64,000 bases of DNA from positions 184,916-248,915 of the forward strand of contig NZ_VUNZ01000005.1 in NCBI RefSeq assembly GCF_008386505.1. Direction: 5' to 3'. Below are positions 9,217-17,796 of this stretch, piece by piece. Source of the DNA: Chryseobacterium sediminis. Lineage in GTDB: Bacteria; Bacteroidota; Bacteroidia; Flavobacteriales; Weeksellaceae. The notes beneath the pieces are model-generated. The model made no database searches. It was not told where the DNA came from and saw only the letters and a list, made by a program, of their open reading frames with translations. The translations under genes and the position numbers were made by a program. Numbering within the stretch: position 1 is the first letter of the stretch; every line of letters starts with the position of its first letter.

Positions 9217-10737
9217 ATGAAAATAAATAACTTTTTAGAACTGAAAGACTTTCAAAAAATTATCATTGAGAATGAAAAAATAGAACTGGATGAATCACTT
9301 TTATCAAGAGTAGATAAGAGTTTTCAGTTTTTAAAGGAGTTTTCAAAAAATAAAGTAATATATGGTGTAAACACCGGTTTTGGGCCGATGGCTCAGTTTA
9401 AAATCAGTGATGAAGATACACACCAGCTTCAGTATAATCTTATAAGAAGCCATTCTTCAGGAATCGGGAACCCTTTGCCTGCAGATGAGGTGAAGGCATG
9501 TATGCTGGCAAGACTGAATACTTTGTCATTAGGGAATTCAGGAGTACACCAGTCTGTTATTTATCTTCTTCAGGAACTTATCAACAGGGATATTACTCCA
9601 TTAATATTTGAACATGGAGGAGTAGGAGCGAGCGGTGACCTTGTTCAGCTGGCTCACCTTGCTTTAGTACTAATAGGAGAAGGAGAAGTATTTTATAAAG
9701 GAGAAAGAAAATCTACCAAAGAGGTTTTTGAAACAGAAGGATTAGAACCGATCAAAGTAGAGATCCGTGAAGGGCTTGCTTTGATGAACGGAACCTCTGT
9801 AATGTCAGGAATTGGTATTGTGAATGCCTATAAAGCGAATCAGCTTACAGATATTTCCCTTAGACTTTCTTGTGCGATCAATGAGATTGTGCAGGCTTAT
9901 GATGATCATTTATCAGAAGCGCTGAACGGAACCAAAAAACATTACGGTCAGCAGAAAGTGGCAGAAAGAATGCGCGCTCATCTTGCAGACAGTAAACTGA
10001 TCAGAAAAAGAGAAGAACATCTTTATACCCACTTTGAAGAACAGGAGAAAGTATTCAAGGAAAAAGTACAGGAATATTATTCTTTAAGATGTGTTCCACA
10101 GATTTTAGGTCCGGTATTGGATACGTTGGAATATACTGAGAAAGTGCTTGAAAATGAGATTAATTCAGCCAATGATAATCCAATTATCAATGTTGAAGAC
10201 CAGCATGTTTATCACGGAGGAAACTTCCACGGAGATTATATCTCTCTGGAAATGGACAAGCTTAAGATTGTGGTAACCAAACTAACAATGCTTGCAGAAA
10301 GACAGTTGAACTATCTTTTAAATGCTAAAATCAATGAAATTTTGCCTCCTTTTGTAAATTTAGGTAAATTAGGTTTCAATTTCGGGATGCAGGGAGTACA
10401 GTTTACGGCAACCTCTACTACGGCAGAAAGCCAGATGCTGTCAAATTCTATGTATGTTCACAGTATTCCAAACAATAATGACAACCAGGATATCGTTAGC
10501 ATGGGAACCAATGCAGCGGTGATCTGTAGAAAAGTGATTGAAAATGCGTTTGAAGTACTGGCTATTGAAGCCATTACGATCATTCAGGCTATTGAATATC
10601 TTGGATTTCAGGATAAAGTTTCATCCTCTACAAAAGAACTGTATGATGAAATCAGAAAAATAATTCCTGCTTTCTCAGATGATATGGTGATGTACCCTTA
10701 TCTGGAAGAAGTGAAGAAATATCTGAAAGGAATGTAA
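9217..10737 (+). CDS. aromatic amino acid ammonia-lyase, probable tyrosine ammonia-lyase
   Basis: A 506-aa enzyme of the HAL/PAL/TAL family that removes ammonia from an aromatic amino acid, here probably Tyr, to give p-coumarate for the polyene starter. The MIO-forming A-S-G is at residues 138-140 (GGVGASGDL). Catalytic Tyr49 is in YGVNTGFG, and ALMNGTSVMSG, NDNPII and TATSTTAE are all present. The substrate-selectivity pair is Ser78-His79, as in histidine lyases, so tyrosine is assigned by context and by the known tyrosine-specific flavobacterial homologue. A TTG precedes the ATG directly; the ATG at 9217 is preferred. Confidence 0.9.
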   Translation: MKINNFLELKDFQKIIIENEKIELDESLLSRVDKSFQFLKEFSKNKVIYGVNTGFGPMAQFKISDEDTHQLQYNLIRSHSSGIGNPLPADEVKACMLARLNTLSLGNSGVHQSVIYLLQELINRDITPLIFEHGGVGASGDLVQLAHLALVLIGEGEVFYKGERKSTKEVFETEGLEPIKVEIREGLALMNGTSVMSGIGIVNAYKANQLTDISLRLSCAINEIVQAYDDHLSEALNGTKKHYGQQKVAERMRAHLADSKLIRKREEHLYTHFEEQEKVFKEKVQEYYSLRCVPQILGPVLDTLEYTEKVLENEINSANDNPIINVEDQHVYHGGNFHGDYISLEMDKLKIVVTKLTMLAERQLNYLLNAKINEILPPFVNLGKLGFNFGMQGVQFTATSTTAESQMLSNSMYVHSIPNNNDNQDIVSMGTNAAVICRKVIENAFEVLAIEAITIIQAIEYLGFQDKVSSSTKELYDEIRKIIPAFSDDMVMYPYLEEVKKYLKGM

Positions 10738-10820
10738 CTATTGGTTATCATGAATTGTCTTTTAAATAAAGATATTTCACATTAACTTAAAAAAACTAAA
10801 AACGATATAAACACTAACGC

Positions 10821-11552
10821 ATGAAATGTGCAATTGTAACAGGAGGCTCCAGAGGAATCGGGAGAGCAATCTGTATAAAACTGGCTGAAGAGAAAAACTA
10901 TCACATCCTTATCAACTACGCTTCAAACGAAACCGCAGCAAACGAAACATTGGCTAAAGTGGAAGAATTGGGCGCTACCGGAGAAATCCTTAAATTTGAT
11001 GTAGGAAATACCGAAGAAACAAAGACTGTTTTAACAGACTGGCAGGAGAGAAATCCTGATGCAGTGGTAGAAGTGATCGTCAATAATGCCGGAATCACAA
11101 GAGACGGTCTTTTTATGTGGATGCAGAAAGAAGACTGGAACAGCGTGATCAATACAAGTCTGGATGGATTTTTCAATGTAACCAATTTCTTCATCCAAAA
11201 GCTGCTTCGTAACAAATACGGAAGAATCATCAATATGGTTTCGGTATCCGGAGTAAAAGGAACAGCTGGCCAGACGAATTACTCTGCTGCAAAAGGAGCT
11301 GTGGTAGGGGCTACAAAAGCTCTTGCTCAGGAAGTAGCCAAAAGAAACGTTACTGTAAATGCAGTAGCTCCGGGCTTTATCAAAACAGATATGACTCAGG
11401 AGTTCAATGAAGAGGAACTGAAAGCAATGATTCCTGCCAACAGATTTGGTGAAGCAGAAGAAGTGGCGGATCTGGTTGCATTTTTAGCATCTAAAAAATC
11501 TTCCTACATTACAGGAGAAGTGATTAATATTAACGGAGGAATTTATTCATAA
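10821..11552 (+). CDS. fabG: 3-oxoacyl-ACP reductase (FabG/ApeQ-like)
   Basis: A 243-aa short-chain dehydrogenase with GGSRGIGRA (NADPH site), NNAGITRDG and the Ser...Y-S-A-A-K catalytic segment (SVSGVKGTAGQTNYSAAKG), typical of FabG. It would reduce the beta-keto group after each condensation during polyene assembly, the ApeQ role. Its stop is one base before the ketosynthase start, so the two genes are translationally linked in a fabG-KS-ACP-acyltransferase run. Confidence 0.93.
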   Translation: MKCAIVTGGSRGIGRAICIKLAEEKNYHILINYASNETAANETLAKVEELGATGEILKFDVGNTEETKTVLTDWQERNPDAVVEVIVNNAGITRDGLFMWMQKEDWNSVINTSLDGFFNVTNFFIQKLLRNKYGRIINMVSVSGVKGTAGQTNYSAAKGAVVGATKALAQEVAKRNVTVNAVAPGFIKTDMTQEFNEEELKAMIPANRFGEAEEVADLVAFLASKKSSYITGEVININGGIYS

Positions 11553-11553
11553 C

Positions 11554-12774
11554 ATGGAAAATAGGGTTGTAATTACCGGAATGGGAATTTATTCCTGCAT
11601 CGGGACATCTTTAGAAGAAGTCAGGGAATCCCTATATCAAGGAAAATCCGGTATTGTTTTAGATCCGGACAGAAAAGAATTTGGTTTCAGGTCAGGTCTT
11701 ACAGGAGTTGTTCCAAAACCCGATCTGAAAAACCTCTTAAACAGACGTCAGCGTATCAGTATGGGAGAAGAAAGCGAATATGCTTATCTGGCAACCATGG
11801 ATGCATTGAAGCAGGCGAATCTAGATGAAGAGTTCCTTGATTCTCATGAAGTGGGAATCTTATACGGAAATGACAGTGTTTCTCAGGCAGTTGTAGAATC
11901 TATTGACATTGCAAGGGAAAAAAAAGATACCACATTGATGGGATCGGGGGCGATCTTCAAATCAATGAACTCCACAGTGACAATGAATCTTTCTACCATC
12001 TTTAAACTGAAAGGAATCAATCTTACCATCAGTGCAGCATGCGCAAGCGGTTCACACTCATTGGGACTGGCTTATATGATGATCAAGAATGGCTTTCAGG
12101 AGATGATCATCTGTGGAGGAGCCCAGGAAACCAACAAATATTCCATGGCAAGCTTTGACGGATTAGGAGTTTTCTCAGCCAGAGAAGACGAACCCACAAA
12201 AGCATCCAGACCTTTCGATGCAGAAAGGGACGGGTTAATTCCAAGCGGAGGTGCTGCCAGTCTGATCGTTGAAAGCTTAGAATCTGCCCAAAGAAGAGGC
12301 GCTCCAATCATCGCAGAAATTATCGGATATGGTTTTTCTTCAAACGGAGGTCATATTTCAACACCCAATGTGGATGGCCCGGCTTTGGCAATGGACAGAG
12401 CGCTTAAACAGTCAGGATTAAAAGCTTCTGATATTGACTATATCAATGCCCATGCAACTTCTACCCCAATTGGGGATGCCAATGAGGCAAAAGCAATCTA
12501 TGAGATTTTCGGAGGGGAAGTTCCGGTAAGTTCTACCAAATCTATGACCGGACATGAGTGCTGGATGGCAGGTGCAAGTGAAGTAATCTACTCAATTCTG
12601 ATGATGCAGAATGATTTCGTTGCTCCTAATATTAATCTGGAAAATCCTGATAATGAGGCACAAAAGATAAATTTGGTCGCAAAAACAAAAAATCAAAAAA
12701 TTGATGTATTTTTGTCGAATTCTTTTGGGTTTGGGGGAACCAATTCTGCACTAATAGTAAAAAAATTTGATTAA
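11554..12774 (+). CDS. beta-ketoacyl-ACP synthase (FabF family)
   Basis: A 406-aa condensing enzyme with all catalytic residues: Cys163 in SAACASG, the first His in NAHATSTPIGD and the second in MTGHECWMAGASE. It extends ACP-bound chains by decarboxylative Claisen condensation with malonyl-ACP. It starts one base after fabG and precedes an ACP gene at a 4-base gap, which suggests the enzyme works on that ACP. One of three intact FabF-type ketosynthases in the locus; its exact step in polyene or resorcinol chain formation cannot be told from sequence alone. Confidence 0.92.
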   Translation: MENRVVITGMGIYSCIGTSLEEVRESLYQGKSGIVLDPDRKEFGFRSGLTGVVPKPDLKNLLNRRQRISMGEESEYAYLATMDALKQANLDEEFLDSHEVGILYGNDSVSQAVVESIDIAREKKDTTLMGSGAIFKSMNSTVTMNLSTIFKLKGINLTISAACASGSHSLGLAYMMIKNGFQEMIICGGAQETNKYSMASFDGLGVFSAREDEPTKASRPFDAERDGLIPSGGAASLIVESLESAQRRGAPIIAEIIGYGFSSNGGHISTPNVDGPALAMDRALKQSGLKASDIDYINAHATSTPIGDANEAKAIYEIFGGEVPVSSTKSMTGHECWMAGASEVIYSILMMQNDFVAPNINLENPDNEAQKINLVAKTKNQKIDVFLSNSFGFGGTNSALIVKKFD

Positions 12775-12778
12775 AAAC

Positions 12779-13033
12779 ATGGAAAGGGAAAAAATTGTTG
12801 CTATCGTTAATGATTTTCTGGTAAATGAATTCGAGGTAGACGGAGACGAAATCAGTAATGATGCCAACCTTAAAAATACACTGGGCTTAGACAGCCTGGA
12901 TTATATCGACATGGTAGTCGTGATTGAATCTAATTTCGGGGTGAAATTAGGAGAAGCAGATTTCAAGAAAATGGTAACATTTGATGATTTCTATACAACG
13001 ATTGAAAACAAGATTGCTGAAAAAAACGCGTAG
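12779..13033 (+). CDS. acyl carrier protein
   Basis: An 84-aa acidic carrier protein. The phosphopantetheine attachment site is Ser39 in GLDSLDYID. I chose the ATG at 12779; a longer TTG start at 12767 would overlap the ketosynthase gene. It would carry the growing acyl or aryl-polyene chain between the ketosynthase, reductase and dehydratase. The phosphopantetheinyl transferase that activates it is not in this window. Confidence 0.92.
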   Translation: MEREKIVAIVNDFLVNEFEVDGDEISNDANLKNTLGLDSLDYIDMVVVIESNFGVKLGEADFKKMVTFDDFYTTIENKIAEKNA

Positions 13034-13065
13034 TTATTGAGTAAATCTTTATTCTATAAAAAGTG

Positions 13066-13127
13066 CCAATGTAATAATATCACGGTGATCCAATAATGGA
13101 CACTTAAAAAAGGTATTGTTACATTGG
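13066..13127. repeat. intergenic inverted repeat (CAATGTAA family)
   Basis: Arms CCAATGTAATAATA (13066-13079) and TATTGTTACATTGG (13114-13127) pair with one mismatch around a 34-base loop. Related arms occur at 26157-26203, and fragments at 26521-26552, all next to ACP genes. Confidence 0.6.
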
Positions 13128-13152
13128 TTCTCTCTTATATTAAATTCTAAAT

Positions 13153-14037
13153 ATGAACAAGTGGAAAGGTAAATCTAAAGGAACAGTACTCGGATACAGA
13201 ATATTCGTCTGGTGTATTAGAAATATCGGGATCAGAAGTTCATATGGTGTGCTTTATTTTGTAGCAGCCTACTATTCACTCTTTCAGAAAAAAAGCAACC
13301 AATACATTCTTTATTACTTTCAGAAAAGACTGAACTACGGGTACTGGAAATCCAAAGCCTCTATATTTAAAAGCTATTTTACCTTCGGAAAAGTTTTGAT
13401 TGATAAAACCGCTATTTCTGCGGGACTTAGAGGCAAATACACTTACGAATTTGACGGCATTGAAAACCTCAGAGATCTTTTAGCCGCTAAAAAAGGCGGG
13501 GTCCTGATCAGCGCTCATATTGGTAATTTTGAAATAGCAGAGCATTTTTTTGCCGACATTGATTTTGACTGCCAGATCAACCTCGTAACGACAGATCAGG
13601 AAGTTACCGTGATTAAGGAATATTTGGAGAGTGTTGCCGTAAAAAAGAGTAATATCAAGTTCATTTATGTAAAAGAAGATATGTCGCATATCTTTGAAAT
13701 CAACAAAGCTTTATCAGATAATGAGCTGATCTGCTTTACCGGAGACCGCTATTTTGAAGGATCCAAATATCTGGAAGCAGAGCTGCTGGGAAAAAGTGCA
13801 AAGTTTCCTGCTGGCCCGTTTTTGATTGCCTCAAGATTAGGAGTTCCGGTAGTATATGTGTACGTGATGAAGGAAAATAATCTCCATTACCACTTGTATG
13901 CAAGAGTTGCACAGAATATCAAAAATCGTGATTCACAGGGCCTTTTACAGTCATATGTTCAGAATCTTGAAACCATGGTGAAAAAATATCCTCTTCAGTG
14001 GTTTAATTATTTTGATTTTTGGGATGATATTGATTAA
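13153..14037 (+). CDS. LpxL-like lipid acyltransferase
   Basis: A 294-aa membrane-associated acyltransferase of the lipid A acyltransferase family. It has an N-terminal hydrophobic segment (GVLYFVAAYYSLF) and the H-x4-E catalytic motif (SAHIGNFE, about residue 122). In pigment loci this family is placed at the step that transfers the ACP-bound aryl polyene acid to an acceptor hydroxyl, here possibly the dialkylresorcinol ester. That role is inference; acylation of a glycan or lipid is an alternative. It follows the ACP gene after a 119-base repeat-bearing gap. Confidence 0.8.
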   Translation: MNKWKGKSKGTVLGYRIFVWCIRNIGIRSSYGVLYFVAAYYSLFQKKSNQYILYYFQKRLNYGYWKSKASIFKSYFTFGKVLIDKTAISAGLRGKYTYEFDGIENLRDLLAAKKGGVLISAHIGNFEIAEHFFADIDFDCQINLVTTDQEVTVIKEYLESVAVKKSNIKFIYVKEDMSHIFEINKALSDNELICFTGDRYFEGSKYLEAELLGKSAKFPAGPFLIASRLGVPVVYVYVMKENNLHYHLYARVAQNIKNRDSQGLLQSYVQNLETMVKKYPLQWFNYFDFWDDID

Positions 14038-14211
14038 TTTTTCTATTTTTATCCCTTAAAAACAAACGAAAAACTAAAAACCATTAAGATTTACTAAGAA
14101 TTAAGATCATTAAATAGTATTTTCCAAATAAAATTTCTTTGTCTACTGTACCAAAGTAATCTTTAAATATCTTAAATTCCCTGTTTCTTAATTATTAAAG
14201 CACGTTCTCTT

Positions 14212-15738
14212 TTGAAGAAAGCATATGACATACTTGTAATCGGCAGCGGATTGGGAGGTCTTGTTTCGGCTCTTATTTTGGCGAAAGAAGGTCTGAAAGT
14301 GTGTGTTCTTGAGAAAAACAATCAATACGGAGGAAATCTGCAGACCTTTTCACGGGATAAACTGATTTTTGATACAGGTGTGCATTATCTCGGAGGGCTG
14401 TCCAAGGGGCAGAATCTGAACCAATTCTTTTCCTATCTGGAAATTATGAATGATCTTGAGCTTCAGCTGATGGATGAAGACGGATATGACAGGATCAGTT
14501 TTGGAGAGGATGAAATAGAATATCCACATGCACAGGGCTATGAGAATTTCGTTGAACAGCTTTCTAAATATTTCCCCGAGGAGAAAGAAAACCTTGAAAA
14601 TTACTGCGAAGAGATTCAGTATGTCTGCAGCCAGTTTCCAAGATATCATGTCGTAGGAAAAGATAATTATAACGAAGAAATTCTGCATCTTAATACCAAA
14701 AGATTTGTAGAATCCGTTACTCAGAACAAAAGACTTCAGGCTGTTTTGCTGGGTTCCAATTTTTTATATGCCGGAGACTCTGAAGATGTGCCTTTCTATG
14801 TACATGCTTTAACGGTAAATTCTTATATTCAAAGTGCTTACAAATGTGTAAAAGGAGGAAGCCAGATTTCTAAACTTCTGATCAGAAAACTTAGAGAATA
14901 TGGAGCGGAAGTTCACAAACATTCAGAAGTTTCGGACTTTGTTTTTAATGAAAATAATGTATTGGTATCCGTAAAAACGAAAGAAGGAAAAGAATATTCA
15001 GCAAAACAGTTTATTTCAAATATAGAGATTCGTTCCACCATTAAACTCATCGGAGAGGAAAGGCTTAAGAAATCCTTTCTGAACAGAGTGTTGAGCTGGA
15101 AGCCCGTTTCATCATGTTTTAGCATTTATCTGGTTTTAAGACCTCATAGTCTTCCGAATTTCAACTACAACCGATATCATTATTCATCAGAAGAACAGGT
15201 CTGGAATGCATTCCGTTACCGGAAAGAATCATGGCCGGAAACTTATATGCTTTCATCCACCCCTTCAAAACATCATCCTGAATTTGCAGAAAGCTTTACC
15301 GCAATTTCCTATATGGATTTTGATGAGGTTAGAGGATGGGAAAATACATTCAATACTGTAGCGGATGAGCATGAAAGAGGAGAGGCTTACGAAAGATTTA
15401 AACTTGAAAAAACAGAAAAGATGCTGGATGCCCTGGAAAAGAAAATTCCTAATCTAAGGCATGCCATCAAAACAATATATACTTCTTCTCCTTTGTCTTA
15501 CAGAGACTATATCGGGAATTTTGAAGGAAATATGTACGGATACATGAAAAGCTCGGAGAATCCTCTTAAAACAATGGTTTCTCCCCGTACCAAAATCGAC
15601 AATCTGTTTCTGACAGGACAATCTGTTAATATGCATGGGATTTTAGGAGTGACCATTGGAGCTTTTAATACCTGTGCGGAGATCTTAGGAAAGGAAACTA
15701 TTGATATGCGGTTGACACAAATGATTAATAAAAACTAA
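14212..15738 (+). CDS. phytoene desaturase-like FAD-dependent oxidoreductase
   Basis: A 508-aa flavoprotein. It starts with a dinucleotide-binding motif (VIGSGLGG, then VLEKNNQYGG) and ends with the C-terminal FAD contact (LFLTGQSVNMHGILG). It resembles carotenoid desaturases and isomerases such as CrtI/CrtISO. Its substrate here is unknown; oxidation or isomerisation of the conjugated polyene fits the neighbourhood. The start is TTG at 14212, only four codons before the Rossmann strand, and no ATG is available. The 3' end is one base from the next gene, which starts with GTG. Confidence 0.8.
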   Translation: MKKAYDILVIGSGLGGLVSALILAKEGLKVCVLEKNNQYGGNLQTFSRDKLIFDTGVHYLGGLSKGQNLNQFFSYLEIMNDLELQLMDEDGYDRISFGEDEIEYPHAQGYENFVEQLSKYFPEEKENLENYCEEIQYVCSQFPRYHVVGKDNYNEEILHLNTKRFVESVTQNKRLQAVLLGSNFLYAGDSEDVPFYVHALTVNSYIQSAYKCVKGGSQISKLLIRKLREYGAEVHKHSEVSDFVFNENNVLVSVKTKEGKEYSAKQFISNIEIRSTIKLIGEERLKKSFLNRVLSWKPVSSCFSIYLVLRPHSLPNFNYNRYHYSSEEQVWNAFRYRKESWPETYMLSSTPSKHHPEFAESFTAISYMDFDEVRGWENTFNTVADEHERGEAYERFKLEKTEKMLDALEKKIPNLRHAIKTIYTSSPLSYRDYIGNFEGNMYGYMKSSENPLKTMVSPRTKIDNLFLTGQSVNMHGILGVTIGAFNTCAEILGKETIDMRLTQMINKN

Positions 15739-15739
15739 A

Positions 15740-17428
15740 GTGAAAAAAACGAAAACCATTTATTCACCCTACAAAAGAATTCTTCTTTACCTTACTTTTT
15801 GTTTTTTCCTCACTTCCTGCGGAATATCAAAATCTATCCGTCATATTCCTGATGTAAAACAATATTCTTTAGAAGTTCCGAAAGTAACCCATATCAATGA
15901 CAGTACTTTCAGCTATAACCAAAATTACCTTACGAAAAATAAACAGCAGCTCTGGGAACTTTATATCAAAGGAAACCCTCTGCAGCTGGGATATAATAAT
16001 GGAGCATTGACTCAAAGCCTGATGCAGAAACAGGAAGGAATTTTCTTTTCAAAAGTTGAAGGATTTGTACCGTCAAAATTTAAGCAGAGACTGTTAAGAG
16101 GTTTTTTAAAATGGTACAACAGGAAAATGTATCTCAATGTAAGAGAAGACTATCAGGCAGAATTATATGGTTTATCACAATATTCATCTGATCAGTATGA
16201 TTTTATTGCTCCGAAATATTTAAGAAACCTTTACCTGCATGGGGCTCATGATATTGGGCATGCAATGCAGGATCTCGCCATGGTAGGCTGTACTTCCCTT
16301 GCGGTATGGAATGAAAATACAGAAGATGGTGATCTGCTGATTGGAAGAAACTTCGATTTTTATGTAGGAGATGATTTTGCAAAAAATAAGCTGGTAGAAT
16401 TTGTTCAGCCGGAAGACGGAATTCCATACATGTCGGTAAGCTGGCCGGGAATGATTGGTGTGGTATCCGGGATGAATAAGGAAGGAATAACGGTAACCAT
16501 TAACGCTGGAAAATCAAAAATTCCTTTGACTGCAAAAACACCTATTTCCCTTGTCACAAGAGAAATACTGCAGTATGCTAGAAATATTGATGAAGCCATT
16601 GCCATTGCTAAAAAAAGGAAAGTTTTCGTGTCAGAATCTATCCTGGTGGGAAGTGCTTCAGATAAGAATGCTGTAATTATTGAAGTTTCACCTAAGAACT
16701 TCGGTGTGTACAGAGTGCAGAATACCAGTAAGGTTCTTTGCACTAATCATTTCCAGTCAGAGGCTTACAAAGATGACAAAAGAAATCAGAAGCAGATTGA
16801 AGAAAGTCATTCGGAATACCGATATGAGAAACTTCAGGAGCTTTTGCAGGAAGAAAAAAAGCTAACTCCGGAAAAAATGGCTTCTATTTTAAGGAACAGA
16901 TCCGGTTTAAAGGATGAATCCATTGGTTATGGTAATGAAAAAGCACTTAACCAGCTTCTGGCACACCATGCCATTATATTTTCGCCTCAGAAAAAATTGG
17001 TTTGGGTATCTTCAAATCCTTATCAGCTGGGAGAATTTGTGTGCTATGATCTGAACAAAATTTTTTCGGACAAAGGATTACAGCCTAATGATTTTTCAAA
17101 ATCAGAATTGAATATTGGCCATGATCCCTTCGCAGACTCTGAAGAGTTCCAAAACTATGAGCTGTCTAAAATGTATGGCAAAGAGATCAATGAAGCTGCT
17201 GATGATAAAAATACACTGTTGACTGATGGTGTTATCCCTTCCTATCAATCTATGAACCCGGATTTTTGGCTGGTCTACTATCAATCTGGAAAATATTATT
17301 TTAACAAGAAAGAATATTCAAAAGCAAAAGCTGAATTTGAAAAAGCTTTGACAAAAGAGATTACAACGGTTCCGGACAGAAAAAATGTAGAAAAATACCT
17401 GAAGAAAACCTTAAAGAAACTAAAATGA
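15740..17428 (+). CDS. C45-type acyltransferase/hydrolase lipoprotein with C-terminal TPR-like region
   Basis: A 562-aa protein with a lipoprotein signal (FFLTSC, Cys27). The N-terminal-nucleophile domain has G-Cys184-TSLAVWN followed by GRNFDFY, as in acyl-CoA:6-aminopenicillanate acyltransferase (peptidase family C45, choloylglycine hydrolase relatives). A C-terminal segment (YYQSGKYYFNKKEYSKAKAEFEKAL) looks like one TPR unit. Homologues recur in flexirubin loci, so an acyl-transfer or amide/ester step at the outer membrane is possible, but the substrate is unknown. The start codon is GTG. The coding sequence overlaps the next gene by 4 bases (ATGA). Confidence 0.75.
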   Translation: MKKTKTIYSPYKRILLYLTFCFFLTSCGISKSIRHIPDVKQYSLEVPKVTHINDSTFSYNQNYLTKNKQQLWELYIKGNPLQLGYNNGALTQSLMQKQEGIFFSKVEGFVPSKFKQRLLRGFLKWYNRKMYLNVREDYQAELYGLSQYSSDQYDFIAPKYLRNLYLHGAHDIGHAMQDLAMVGCTSLAVWNENTEDGDLLIGRNFDFYVGDDFAKNKLVEFVQPEDGIPYMSVSWPGMIGVVSGMNKEGITVTINAGKSKIPLTAKTPISLVTREILQYARNIDEAIAIAKKRKVFVSESILVGSASDKNAVIIEVSPKNFGVYRVQNTSKVLCTNHFQSEAYKDDKRNQKQIEESHSEYRYEKLQELLQEEKKLTPEKMASILRNRSGLKDESIGYGNEKALNQLLAHHAIIFSPQKKLVWVSSNPYQLGEFVCYDLNKIFSDKGLQPNDFSKSELNIGHDPFADSEEFQNYELSKMYGKEINEAADDKNTLLTDGVIPSYQSMNPDFWLVYYQSGKYYFNKKEYSKAKAEFEKALTKEITTVPDRKNVEKYLKKTLKKLK

Positions 17429-17790
17429 TCCCTAAATATATAAAACTGCTGTTCTGCATTCCCTTTATCATCATCATTGGCTATTCGGTTTATTTGGGAA
17501 CAGTATACAGTTCAATACCTGAAACAATAACCATTCACGGGTATGGAAATATGAAAGACAATTACGGAAGCAAAATTTTTCTTGTGATGCCGATACTCAT
17601 GAATCTGGTCATTCTCCTGTTTATTTGGCTGATTATCAGAAGACCGGATAAAATAAAATTTACATTTGAGATCGACGAAAACGAAAGAGAAAAAACTTAT
17701 CATATAACGCAGTTAGCTCTTGTAATTATTGCGATATTTGTTACCATAATGATGACTCCGTTATCATTTTCTGATATTGTTTATAAATAA
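17425..17790 (+). CDS. small DUF1648-like membrane protein
   Basis: A 121-aa protein with three predicted membrane segments (residues about 7-26, 49-70 and 94-115). A short motif between the first two (IPETITIHGYGNMKDNYGSK) resembles the DUF1648 signature of Pro-rich His-Gly sequence before the second helix. Function is unknown. Its ATGA overlap with the upstream acyltransferase gene argues for coupled translation. Confidence 0.65.
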   Translation: MIPKYIKLLFCIPFIIIIGYSVYLGTVYSSIPETITIHGYGNMKDNYGSKIFLVMPILMNLVILLFIWLIIRRPDKIKFTFEIDENEREKTYHITQLALVIIAIFVTIMMTPLSFSDIVYK

Positions 17791-17796
17791 TTGGAT

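Noticed and set aside
12767..12778. Longer start for the first ACP
   Set aside because: The TTG would overlap the upstream ketosynthase gene; the ATG at 12779 gives a normal ACP length.
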